A stretch of DNA of 64,000 nt from an uncultured Lachnospiraceae bacterium (lineage in GTDB: Bacteria > Bacillota > Clostridia > Lachnospirales > Lachnospiraceae): NCBI GenBank assembly GCA_910585005.1, contig CAJUCN010000013.1:13815-77814 (forward strand), in the 5' to 3' direction. A model generated the notes under the pieces. It did no database searches, was not told where the DNA came from, and saw only the letters and a list, made by a program, of their open reading frames with translations. Positions within the stretch are counted from its first letter, which is position 1. Every line of letters begins with the position of its first letter. Positions 15,456 through 22,648 of this stretch are shown piece by piece. The translations under genes were made by a program, and so were the position numbers.

Positions 15456-17417
15456 ATGGAAAACTTCAAATCAAGAGCGGCTGAACTGGTGAAAAAGTTA
15501 AATCAGGCATCAGAGGCTTACTATAATGGAAAAGAAGAGATAATGTCGAACTATGAGTGGGATACTATGTTTGATGAGCTTTCCAGGTTGGAAGCTGAAA
15601 CCGGATATGTGCTCCCGGATAGTCCAACGCACAATACCGGTTATGAGGAAAATAACGGAGAGAGGGAGCCTCACGAGTTTCCGGCTCTTTCCCTTGCAAA
15701 AACAAAACAGGTTTCTGATTTGCAGAAGTGGGCGGAGGAAAAACCAGTCTGGTTATCATGGAAATTGGATGGGCTGACACTGGTACTTACTTATGACTAT
15801 GGGAAACTCACTAAAATTTTGACAAGGGGAAATGGAACGACAGGAACCAATATTACTTATCTGAAAAATTCCATAGAGGGATTTCCACTTTTGATCGGCT
15901 ACCAGGGACATCTGGTAGTCAGAGGGGAAGCCACCATATCTTATACCGATTTTGAGCTGATCAATGCCACCATAGAGGAAGATGATGAAAAATATGCAAA
16001 TCCCCGGAACCTTGCTTCCGGTACACTTAGTTTGGATGACCCGGAAAAGGTAAAGGAACGGCATGTTCATTTTCATGCATTTACTTTGGTGTATTTAGAT
16101 GATAATATTCCTTCCTGGGGAGAACGGATGGACTTTCTTGAACGGGAAGGCTTTACGGTGATAGAGCGGGAGGCGGTTACGGCACAAACAATTCCAGGTG
16201 TTATTGATATCTGGACGGAAAAAGTGGAAAAAGGGGAAATGGATATTCCTGTGGACGGATTGGTTATTTGTTTTGATGATACCAGATATGCGGCTTCCGG
16301 AAATGTTACCGGACATCATGCTGCCAGAGCGGGGTATGCTTTTAAGTGGCAGGACGTTTCTGCCTCTTCCAGATTGGATCATATTGAATGGTCTTGTGCG
16401 GCCTCCACCATATCGCCAGTGGCTGTGTTTGATCCGGTCCAGCTTGAGGGAACCACTGTTTCCAGGGCATCGCTATGTAACATCAGTGAGATGGAGCGGC
16501 TGGGTATTGGCGATCAATGCAGAGTTGAGGTGGTTAAGGCGAATAAAATCATTCCTAAGTGTATTGCAGTGACAGAATCTTCAGGAAGTTTTCAGATTCC
16601 GGAATGTTGTCCGGTCTGTGGGGCGAAGACAGAGGTGAGAACCAGCCCAAGAAGCAGCACGAAAACGTTACATTGTACGAACCCGGACTGCAGCGCCAAG
16701 CATGTAAAAAAGTTTACCCGTTTTGTAAGTAAATCGGGAATGGATATTGACGGGCTTTCGGTCCAGACTATTTTAAGATTTATGAATGAGGGATTTTTAT
16801 CAAGATTTGCAGATGTTTATCATTTGGAGGATCATGCAGAGAAGATCAAACAGATGGAAGGGTTTGGAGATAAGTCCTGCGACAATCTGCTTCAGGCAAT
16901 AGAAAAAAGCAGGCAGGTTCATCCCGTGAATTTCATTTATGCACTTTGTATACCGATGATCGGCATTGATGCGGGGAAAAAAATGATTGCTGAAAACGGT
17001 TTTGAGGGTTTTATGGAACGTATGGAGTCGGGGCAGGGATTTGAGGAAATCTCAGGGATCGGGCCGGAAAAGTCACGTTCCGTCATAGAGTGGTATGAAA
17101 AGGAACAAAACAAATCTTCCTTGAAAGCTTTGCTGAAAGAGGTTACAATAGAAAGAGTGGGTATTCCGGCAAAAGATCAAGGGAAATGCAAGGGACTCAC
17201 TTTCGTGATTACTGGTGATGTGCATCATTATAAAAACAGAGATGAATTTAAGGCATATGTGGAAACCGAAGGAGGAAAGGTAACAGGAAGCGTTACTTCC
17301 AAGACAAATTATCTGGTCAATAATGACGCCCATTCTACCTCATCCAAAAATAAAAAAGCAGCCCAGCTTGGGATCCCTGTGATCACAGAGGATGAGTTTG
17401 TGAGGCAGTTTGGTTAG
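15456..17417 (+). CDS. ligA: NAD+-dependent DNA ligase LigA
   Basis: The 653-residue protein has the full LigA order: NMN-binding domain Ia (AYYNGKEEIMSNYEWDTMFDEL), adenylation domain with the nucleophile Lys in SWKLDGLT (about residue 103), OB fold, a four-Cys zinc finger (CPVCGAKTE ... LHCTNPDCSAKH), helix-hairpin-helix repeats (ISGIGPEKSRSV) and a C-terminal BRCT domain (GLTFVITGD ...). It seals nicks during replication and repair. The sequence is divergent: the active-site context WKLDGL replaces the usual EPKIDGL or similar, and domain Ia lacks the common YYxxDxPxxxDxEYD wording, so a second, specialised LigA is possible. ATG 15456 is 7 nt from GGAGG; ATG 15453 is also possible. Confidence 0.93.
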   Translation: MENFKSRAAELVKKLNQASEAYYNGKEEIMSNYEWDTMFDELSRLEAETGYVLPDSPTHNTGYEENNGEREPHEFPALSLAKTKQVSDLQKWAEEKPVWLSWKLDGLTLVLTYDYGKLTKILTRGNGTTGTNITYLKNSIEGFPLLIGYQGHLVVRGEATISYTDFELINATIEEDDEKYANPRNLASGTLSLDDPEKVKERHVHFHAFTLVYLDDNIPSWGERMDFLEREGFTVIEREAVTAQTIPGVIDIWTEKVEKGEMDIPVDGLVICFDDTRYAASGNVTGHHAARAGYAFKWQDVSASSRLDHIEWSCAASTISPVAVFDPVQLEGTTVSRASLCNISEMERLGIGDQCRVEVVKANKIIPKCIAVTESSGSFQIPECCPVCGAKTEVRTSPRSSTKTLHCTNPDCSAKHVKKFTRFVSKSGMDIDGLSVQTILRFMNEGFLSRFADVYHLEDHAEKIKQMEGFGDKSCDNLLQAIEKSRQVHPVNFIYALCIPMIGIDAGKKMIAENGFEGFMERMESGQGFEEISGIGPEKSRSVIEWYEKEQNKSSLKALLKEVTIERVGIPAKDQGKCKGLTFVITGDVHHYKNRDEFKAYVETEGGKVTGSVTSKTNYLVNNDAHSTSSKNKKAAQLGIPVITEDEFVRQFG

Positions 17418-17496
17418 AGGATGATGCCACAGGCAGTAAGAGGGCACAATATAAATACCAATCGTTATTTAAAATGATTCAATGGAGTGAAAAGAA

Positions 17497-18405
17497 ATGC
17501 CGATTAAAGTACAAAGTGATTTGCCAGCAAAAGGGATATTAGAAAATGAAAACATATTTGTTATGGATGAATACCGTGCTATGCACCAGGATATCCGTCC
17601 TTTACGGATCTGTATTTTAAATCTTATGCCGGTAAAGCAGGATACGGAATTGCAGCTTCTTAGGGTACTTTCCAATACTCCTCTTCATATAGAAGTTTCT
17701 TTTATGAAAATGAACAGCCATGTTTCATTAAATACGCCGATCCAGCATTTAAACCGTTTTTACAACACGTTTGATGAATTGCGTAACAGGCGTTTTGATG
17801 GATTGATCATCACTGGCGCGCCGGTGGAACAGATCTCATTTGAAAAAGTGGACTACTGGCCGGAACTATGTGAGATCATGGAATGGACGAAAGGGCATGT
17901 GACGTCTACTCTGCATATCTGTTGGGGGGCCCAGGCCGGGCTTCATTATCATTACGGAATGGAAAAGGTGATGCTGCCGGAAAAATTGTTTGGCGTTTTT
18001 GAACATAAGGTGATGAACCGTAAGATTCCGCTTGTCCGTGGTTTTGACGATTACTTTTATATTCCTCACAGCAGACATACGGCAGTAAGAAATGAGGATA
18101 TCCACGCCTGTCCGGAATTGACTGTTTTGGCGGAGTCTGGGGAGGCTGGCGTATGTCTTTGTATGACGGAAGGCGGCAGGCAGATTTTTGTCATGGGGCA
18201 TCCTGAATACGACAGGTATACGCTGCATAATGAGTATATCAGGGACAAGGAAAAGGGATTGCCGATCAAGCTGCCACAAAACTATTACCCGGACGATGAC
18301 GATACGAAAAGGCCATGGCTGCAATGGAGATCTCACAGCAATAATTTGTATAGCAATTGGCTGAACTATTACGTTTATCAGGTTACACCTTATGTACTGG
18401 AGTAG
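17497..18405 (+). CDS. metA: Homoserine O-acyltransferase MetA (probably acetyl-CoA specific)
   Basis: The 302-residue enzyme activates homoserine for methionine synthesis. The catalytic Cys142 (HICWGAQAG), His235 and Glu237 (MGHPEYDR) fall at the same positions as in characterised MetA proteins. Residue 111 is Glu (TGAPVEQISF); in this family Glu111 is known to select acetyl-CoA whereas Gly111 selects succinyl-CoA, so the product is probably O-acetylhomoserine despite the usual 'succinyltransferase' naming. ATG 17497 is preceded by an AATGGAG site. No S-box or T-box leader is evident in the 79 nt upstream, and no other methionine gene is adjacent. Confidence 0.95.
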   Translation: MPIKVQSDLPAKGILENENIFVMDEYRAMHQDIRPLRICILNLMPVKQDTELQLLRVLSNTPLHIEVSFMKMNSHVSLNTPIQHLNRFYNTFDELRNRRFDGLIITGAPVEQISFEKVDYWPELCEIMEWTKGHVTSTLHICWGAQAGLHYHYGMEKVMLPEKLFGVFEHKVMNRKIPLVRGFDDYFYIPHSRHTAVRNEDIHACPELTVLAESGEAGVCLCMTEGGRQIFVMGHPEYDRYTLHNEYIRDKEKGLPIKLPQNYYPDDDDTKRPWLQWRSHSNNLYSNWLNYYVYQVTPYVLE

Positions 18406-18427
18406 AGAAAAGGAATGTGGAGAGAAT

Positions 18428-18580
18428 ATGAAACTTGTAATATTACGGATTGAAAAAAGAAAAGTGATCTGTGGACTGGACTGTAAAACCAAAATAGTTA
18501 TTTCTGTAGCACGCAGGTGGTTTGCAGAAGATATCCAGGAAGGAGACACCATAGATCTTGACATGAGAATTTACAAATAA
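18428..18580 (+). CDS. Small protein, DUF3006-like
   Basis: A 50-residue frame opens 22 nt after metA (MKLVILRIEKRKVICGL ... EDIQEGDTIDLDM). The pattern of a short beta strand with a buried acidic or basic turn and a closing 'EGD-hydrophobic' is that of DUF3006-type small proteins, which are beta-rich and of unknown role. GGAGAG lies just upstream of the ATG, with rather short spacing (3 nt). It is followed by a promoter for asnS. The family call is tentative. Confidence 0.55.
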   Translation: MKLVILRIEKRKVICGLDCKTKIVISVARRWFAEDIQEGDTIDLDMRIYK

Positions 18581-18605
18581 ACGGATGTTGTTGTTTTTCC
18601 AGATG

Positions 18606-18634
18606 TTGTAGGAAGAAATCAAATAGTGTATACT
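18606..18634 (+). promoter_or_regulatory. Promoter for asnS
   Basis: TTGTAG (18606-18611), 17 nt spacer, TATACT (18629-18634), about 50 nt before the asnS start. No T-box element fits in this short leader. Confidence 0.65.
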
Positions 18635-18683
18635 TGTTGTATAGACATCAATATTAAGAGGAAACCAGAAAGGCAGGATGATC

Positions 18684-20075
18684 ATGGAACTGACAAACAT
18701 TAAGGACATATTCCGGGAAAAGGAAAAGTATGCGGATAACCAGGTAAAGGTAGGCGGCTGGGTAAGGAGCAACAGGGATTCTAAGAATTTTGGTTTTTTG
18801 GTGGTAAATGACGGCAGCTTTTTTGAACCTTTGCAGGTTGTATATTCAGATACTTTGGCGGATTTTGAGGCGGTTACCAAAATTGGAGTAGGGGCTGCAG
18901 TGATTGTGACCGGAAAAATCCTGGTAACACCAGGGGCAAAACAGCCTTTAGAAATGCATGCGGAGGAAATTATCGTAGAGGGGGCATCTCCATCCGATTA
19001 TCCTTTGCAGAAAAAGCGTCATAGTTTTGAATATCTTCGTACAATATCTCACTTACGCGCCCGTACCAATACTTTTCAGGCTGTGTTCCGGGTACGTTCC
19101 CTGGCGGCTTATGCTATCCACCGCTTTTTTCAGGAACGTGGGTTTGTTTATGTGCACACGCCTTTGATCACGGGAAGCGACTGCGAAGGTGCAGGTGAAA
19201 TGTTTAAAGTGACTACGCTGGATATGGATCATGTGCCGAAAACAGAAGAGGGAAAGGTGGATTATGGGCAGGACTTTTTTGGCAAGCCCACGAATCTGAC
19301 CGTGAGCGGCCAGTTGGATGCAGAAACTTATGCGTTTGCTTTTCGGAACGTATATACTTTTGGCCCGACTTTTCGCGCGGAGAATTCCAATACGACCCGG
19401 CATGCAGCGGAATTTTGGATGATTGAACCGGAAATGTGTTTTGCAGACCTTAACGATGATATGATACTTGCAGAAGGGATGCTAAAGTATATCATCCGTT
19501 ATGTATTGGAAAATGCGCCGGAGGAGATGGCATTTTTTAACCAGTTTGTGGACAAGGGGCTGCTGGATCGTTTGCAGCATGTCCTTTCTTCCGAATTTGG
19601 TCATGTGACCTATACACAGGCCATAGAGATATTAGAAAAGCATAATGATGAATTTGAGTATAAAGTACATTGGGGAAGTGACCTGCAGACAGAGCATGAA
19701 AAATATCTCACGGAAGTAGAGTTTAAACGGCCCGTATTTGTGACGGATTATCCCAAAGAGATCAAAGCGTTTTATATGAAATTGAATGAAGACCAAAAAA
19801 CAGTGGCAGCTATGGACTGTCTTGTTCCGGGAATAGGTGAAATCATAGGGGGAAGCCAGAGAGAGGACAATCTGGAACTTTTAGTAAAACGGATGGAGGA
19901 GCTTAACTTAAATAAAGACGATTATGATTTTTATTTGGATTTAAGGCGTTACGGTTCTGCCCGTCATGCAGGTTTTGGCCTGGGATTTGAGAGATGCGTG
20001 ATGTATTTGACGGGGATGGGAAACATCAGGGACGTGATACCTTTTCCAAGGACTGTAAATAATTGTGAGCTATAA
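18684..20075 (+). CDS. asnS: Asparaginyl-tRNA synthetase
   Basis: The 463-residue class IIb synthetase attaches Asn to tRNA-Asn. It has the N-terminal OB anticodon-binding fold (VKVGGWVRSNRDSKNFGF), motif 2 (FRAENSNTTRHAAEFWMIEPEM), and motif 3 (GFGLGFERCVMYLTG). The AxEFWMIEPE and HAAEFW wording and the Asn-type insertion distinguish it from AspRS. Two in-frame ATGs, 18678 and 18684, are close; 18684 is preferred as AGGA (18675-18678) and AAAGG (18669-18673) are at suitable distance. It is flanked by its own promoter and by the promoter of the FIST gene, so it appears monocistronic. Confidence 0.96.
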   Translation: MELTNIKDIFREKEKYADNQVKVGGWVRSNRDSKNFGFLVVNDGSFFEPLQVVYSDTLADFEAVTKIGVGAAVIVTGKILVTPGAKQPLEMHAEEIIVEGASPSDYPLQKKRHSFEYLRTISHLRARTNTFQAVFRVRSLAAYAIHRFFQERGFVYVHTPLITGSDCEGAGEMFKVTTLDMDHVPKTEEGKVDYGQDFFGKPTNLTVSGQLDAETYAFAFRNVYTFGPTFRAENSNTTRHAAEFWMIEPEMCFADLNDDMILAEGMLKYIIRYVLENAPEEMAFFNQFVDKGLLDRLQHVLSSEFGHVTYTQAIEILEKHNDEFEYKVHWGSDLQTEHEKYLTEVEFKRPVFVTDYPKEIKAFYMKLNEDQKTVAAMDCLVPGIGEIIGGSQREDNLELLVKRMEELNLNKDDYDFYLDLRRYGSARHAGFGLGFERCVMYLTGMGNIRDVIPFPRTVNNCEL

Positions 20076-20083
20076 AGGGAACG

Positions 20084-20113
20084 TTGACCCTGTAATATAC
20101 TATGAAGTATAAT
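20084..20113 (+). promoter_or_regulatory. Promoter for FIST-MCP operon
   Basis: TTGACC (20084-20089), 18 nt spacer, TATAAT (20108-20113). A second possible promoter, TTGACT (20119-20124) with TATCAT (20143-20148), lies immediately downstream, also with an 18 nt spacer. Confidence 0.75.
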
Positions 20114-20168
20114 AAGAATTGACTAAAATGTAAATAGAATAATATCATAAGGAAGAGAGGGTAATACA

Positions 20169-21224
20169 GTGAAACAGTTTTTCGGTATGAGCCAAAGCGG
20201 AAACCTGCAGGAGGCAGTCCGGGGGCTTAAGAACCCCCAATTGATTATGCTGTTATCTAACAGCGATCAGTTTGAAGCACATGTGAAGAAGTTAGAAGAA
20301 TTATATCCCAAAATCCCCAGCATTGGCTGCATTGGAATGAGTTATGACACAAGGATTGTTGAAAAAGGAGTGGGAGTCATTGCATTTTACGATGGGGTCA
20401 GCGTGGCGGCAAATGTATTGGAAAATGTGTCAGATATGCCAGTGAAATACATTAGCCGGTTGGAAAAGGATATAAACAGTATAAACGGTTCCCATAACAA
20501 TTCCGTGTGTATTGACTTTTGCAGTGGCAATGATGCCTGTGTGCTGACTACCGTATATAGTGCGTTAAAACGTAAAGGCATTTCACTCGTGGGAGGCACC
20601 GGCGATGGAGGAAAGGTATCGGCAAACGGAAAGGTTTACAGCGATGCCGTCGCTTATGCCCTGGTAAAAAATAATAACGGAAAAGTAAAGGCATATAAAG
20701 AAAATATTTACAAGCAAATGGGAAATTACCGTTTTATTGCCTCTGAAACGGATAAGGCAAATTACATAATTGGGAAATTAAACGGGATGCCTGCAAAACA
20801 GGTTTATCAGGACATCCTTCATGTTACGGAAAAGGAGATACAGACCCAGACCTTTAAGAATCCCTTTGGGAAGATTAATGGTGATGATACCTGTATCATA
20901 TCGATTAAAGAGGTCAATGGCAATTCCTTAGCTTGTTTTAGACAGGTAAATGATTCCGATGTGCTTATTATGCTGGAACTAGGAGATTATAGGGCGATCG
21001 TTAAAAATACCATTCAGATGATCCGCAATGATTTTCCTAAAATATCTGCGATATTTTCTGTAAACTGTCTGTTCAGATATTTATTGTTTAGTGACAACCA
21101 TTATATGGAAGAATATCTGCATGAAATGGGAAAACTTGGAAACCACACTGGTTTGGTAGGGTATGGAGAGCATTATAATAACCGGTTTGTTAATCAGTCT
21201 ATGACATGTGTTGTATTTGAATAA
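20169..21224 (+). CDS. FIST-domain (FIST_N/FIST_C) sensory protein
   Basis: The 351-residue protein fits the FIST family: an N-terminal FIST_N part with IGCIGMSYDTRI-type strands and VGGTGDGGK near residue 143, and a C-terminal FIST_C part with AIFSVNCLFRY and the closing GLVGYGEHYNNRFVNQSM. FIST domains are thought to sense small ligands, possibly amino acids, and are often coupled to signalling domains. No transmembrane helix or signal peptide is present, so it is cytoplasmic. The start is a GTG at 20169 with GAGAGGG 7 nt upstream. A chemoreceptor-type signalling gene follows after 14 nt, suggesting the two proteins work as a sensor and transmitter pair. That partnership is inference. Confidence 0.88.
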   Translation: MKQFFGMSQSGNLQEAVRGLKNPQLIMLLSNSDQFEAHVKKLEELYPKIPSIGCIGMSYDTRIVEKGVGVIAFYDGVSVAANVLENVSDMPVKYISRLEKDINSINGSHNNSVCIDFCSGNDACVLTTVYSALKRKGISLVGGTGDGGKVSANGKVYSDAVAYALVKNNNGKVKAYKENIYKQMGNYRFIASETDKANYIIGKLNGMPAKQVYQDILHVTEKEIQTQTFKNPFGKINGDDTCIISIKEVNGNSLACFRQVNDSDVLIMLELGDYRAIVKNTIQMIRNDFPKISAIFSVNCLFRYLLFSDNHYMEEYLHEMGKLGNHTGLVGYGEHYNNRFVNQSMTCVVFE

Positions 21225-21238
21225 AGAGAGGAGCAAGT

Positions 21239-22162
21239 ATGAAATTAAAGAATAAATCCCCAAAAGATTCTAAAAGCTTATATCCGGTAACTTATGTTGT
21301 GGGAAGCTTGAAGGATTATCATGATGAATTAGTACAAAGCGAAGTTTCCTCTTTATGGGAATTGAATATGGTAAACCAGTCTTTTCGTGATGTGATCACA
21401 GAGTCAGAAAACTTTAAGGGGACATTGGAAGACTTTGGGCAGACATTTTCAAATATAGACACAGTTTCGGGGCAGTTTGCAACTTTAAAGGAAAACATTT
21501 CACAATCTGTGGTTCAGGCCCAGGGAGAGATTGAAGAATTGAAGTATAGTTCACTTTTAGTGGAAACACATTTTGGTGAAATGAAGGATATTTTTGAAGA
21601 ATTTCAGCATGCACTCAAAAAGATAAAAGGCTGTATGGGAAAAATCGTATCAATTGCAGACCAAACGAATATCCTTTCCCTTAATGCGTCCATTGAAGCC
21701 GCAAGGGCGGGAGAAAAAGGAAAAGGATTTTCTGTGGTAGCAGAGGAAGTGAAGAAATTATCAGATGAAATTAAAGAGCTGGTTGCCGATGTTGATTCCA
21801 GTATCAGCGATGTGGAAGAAGGAACGAAAAAATTGGATAGCAGTATCAGCACTTCGCGGGATGCATTGGAACAAAGCCTTGCCAAAGTAGAAGAGACTTA
21901 TGAAATGTTTGATAATATTACACAGGCTGCTGAAGGGACAACAGCCGTACAGGCGGAAATTTCTCAGGTTGTTGATAATTCTAACGCCGCTATCCAGACA
22001 TTGTATGATTTTTTTGATAACATGAAGCGTCAGTATCAGGAGGTAGTAAAGCATATTGATCATGCCAGTAATTTGGGGACAACCAAAAGCGCCATGTTTG
22101 AGGATATTGACAATATGCTCTCGCAGATTCCTCCGATCATAGAAGATTACAATTCCAAATAG
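21239..22162 (+). CDS. Soluble methyl-accepting chemotaxis-type signalling protein
   Basis: This 307-residue protein is nearly all heptad-patterned coiled coil. The MCP hairpin tip that contacts CheA/CheW is clear at about residues 138-175 (SIADQTNILSLNASIEAARA, then GEKGKGFSVVAEEVKKLS). There is no transmembrane segment, HAMP domain or recognisable ligand domain; the first 100 residues are non-canonical and charged. It would therefore be a cytoplasmic transducer, getting its input from a partner, most simply the FIST protein encoded 14 nt upstream. ATG 21239 has GAGAGGAG upstream. No che or flagellar genes are in the window. Confidence 0.9.
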   Translation: MKLKNKSPKDSKSLYPVTYVVGSLKDYHDELVQSEVSSLWELNMVNQSFRDVITESENFKGTLEDFGQTFSNIDTVSGQFATLKENISQSVVQAQGEIEELKYSSLLVETHFGEMKDIFEEFQHALKKIKGCMGKIVSIADQTNILSLNASIEAARAGEKGKGFSVVAEEVKKLSDEIKELVADVDSSISDVEEGTKKLDSSISTSRDALEQSLAKVEETYEMFDNITQAAEGTTAVQAEISQVVDNSNAAIQTLYDFFDNMKRQYQEVVKHIDHASNLGTTKSAMFEDIDNMLSQIPPIIEDYNSK

Positions 22163-22185
22163 GTGGTTCGGCATAAAATGCATAT

Positions 22186-22213
22186 TTGACTGATCTTGTC
22201 CATATACTATAGT
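22186..22213 (+). promoter_or_regulatory. Promoter upstream of two-hairpin leader
   Basis: TTGACT (22186-22191), 16 nt spacer, TATAGT (22208-22213). Transcription would start near 22220. Confidence 0.7.
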
Positions 22214-22219
22214 ACATGT

Positions 22220-22294
22220 ATTGTTAAAATTGGAAACCCTATAGCAAGCTGTAGGGCATCAAAATTGCGCCGAGGCGCGGAAATGAGGTAGAAT
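22220..22294 (+). promoter_or_regulatory. Two-hairpin 5' leader of the small coiled-coil gene
   Basis: The predicted transcript leader holds two compact hairpins in about 75 nt: CCCTATAG-CAAG-CTGTAGGG (22237-22256, 8 bp with one T-G pair) and GCGC-CGAG-GCGC (22267-22278). The joining and flanking sequences are purine-rich (GGAAA, CATCAAAATT, GGAAATGAGG), and the second hairpin ends 6 nt before the ribosome binding site GAGG (22285-22288). It could be a small riboswitch, a protein-binding site or a translational control element. I cannot match it to a known riboswitch class. Confidence 0.4.
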
Positions 22295-22534
22295 ATGGCA
22301 AGAGGACCAAGAAAAGCAGTGGAAGAGAAGATTGCCGAAAAAGAAGAACTGATCGGCGCCCTTAAAGCAAGGTTAAAAGCTGAGCAGACAGAACTTGAGA
22401 CTTTATACCGTGAAAAGCGGGAAAAAGATTTGGAAGGGTTGAATCAGATTATAGCTGAATCTGGCCTGGGTTTCAATGAGGCGGCGGATATCCTAAAAAG
22501 GTATCTTCAAGAAAACGGACAGCAAAGCGCTTAA
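22295..22534 (+). CDS. Small charged coiled-coil protein of unknown function
   Basis: A 79-residue protein starting MARGPRKAVEEKIAEKEELI is mostly one long, highly charged alpha-helix with heptad spacing (residues 8-50), followed by a short helix-turn segment (ESGLGFNEAADILKRYLQEN) that could be a small DNA- or protein-contacting element. I recognise no family. It has its own promoter, an ordered two-hairpin leader, GAGG 6 nt before the ATG, and a perfect hairpin after the stop, so it looks like a carefully regulated monocistronic gene. Its neighbours are a chemoreceptor-like protein and an EAL-HDOD protein, which hints at signalling, but nothing in the sequence proves this. Confidence 0.75.
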   Translation: MARGPRKAVEEKIAEKEELIGALKARLKAEQTELETLYREKREKDLEGLNQIIAESGLGFNEAADILKRYLQENGQQSA

Positions 22535-22540
22535 ATGAAT

Positions 22541-22565
22541 GCGATGCATTTTCATAATGCATCGC
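22541..22565 (+). terminator. Hairpin after the small coiled-coil gene
   Basis: Perfect 10-bp stem GCGATGCATT (22541-22550) / AATGCATCGC (22556-22565) with loop TTCAT. The T-rich stretch (TATTTTG) only begins 14 nt later, so termination may be weak or the hairpin may instead stabilise the mRNA. Confidence 0.55.
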
Positions 22566-22588
22566 CGCCGGGTGATGCTATTTTGTAG

Positions 22589-22617
22589 TTGTACTGGATA
22601 AGGAAATGGTGTACACT
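22589..22617 (+). promoter_or_regulatory. Possible promoter for EAL-HDOD gene
   Basis: TTGTAC (22589-22594), 17 nt spacer, TACACT (22612-22617), each 4 of 6 to consensus, 31 nt before the start codon. Confidence 0.5.
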
Positions 22618-22648
22618 TAGAATATAAAATTTACATATGGAGGAAGAT

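Noticed and set aside
17866..18564. A 232-residue minus-strand open frame across metA.
   Set aside because: It overlaps metA, whose active-site residues are all at expected positions, and has no family features.
22230..22294. c-di-GMP (GEMM) or guanidine-II riboswitch upstream of the small coiled-coil gene.
   Set aside because: The conserved cores of those classes (GGGACGCAAAGCC; ACGR loops) are not present; only a general two-hairpin layout remains.
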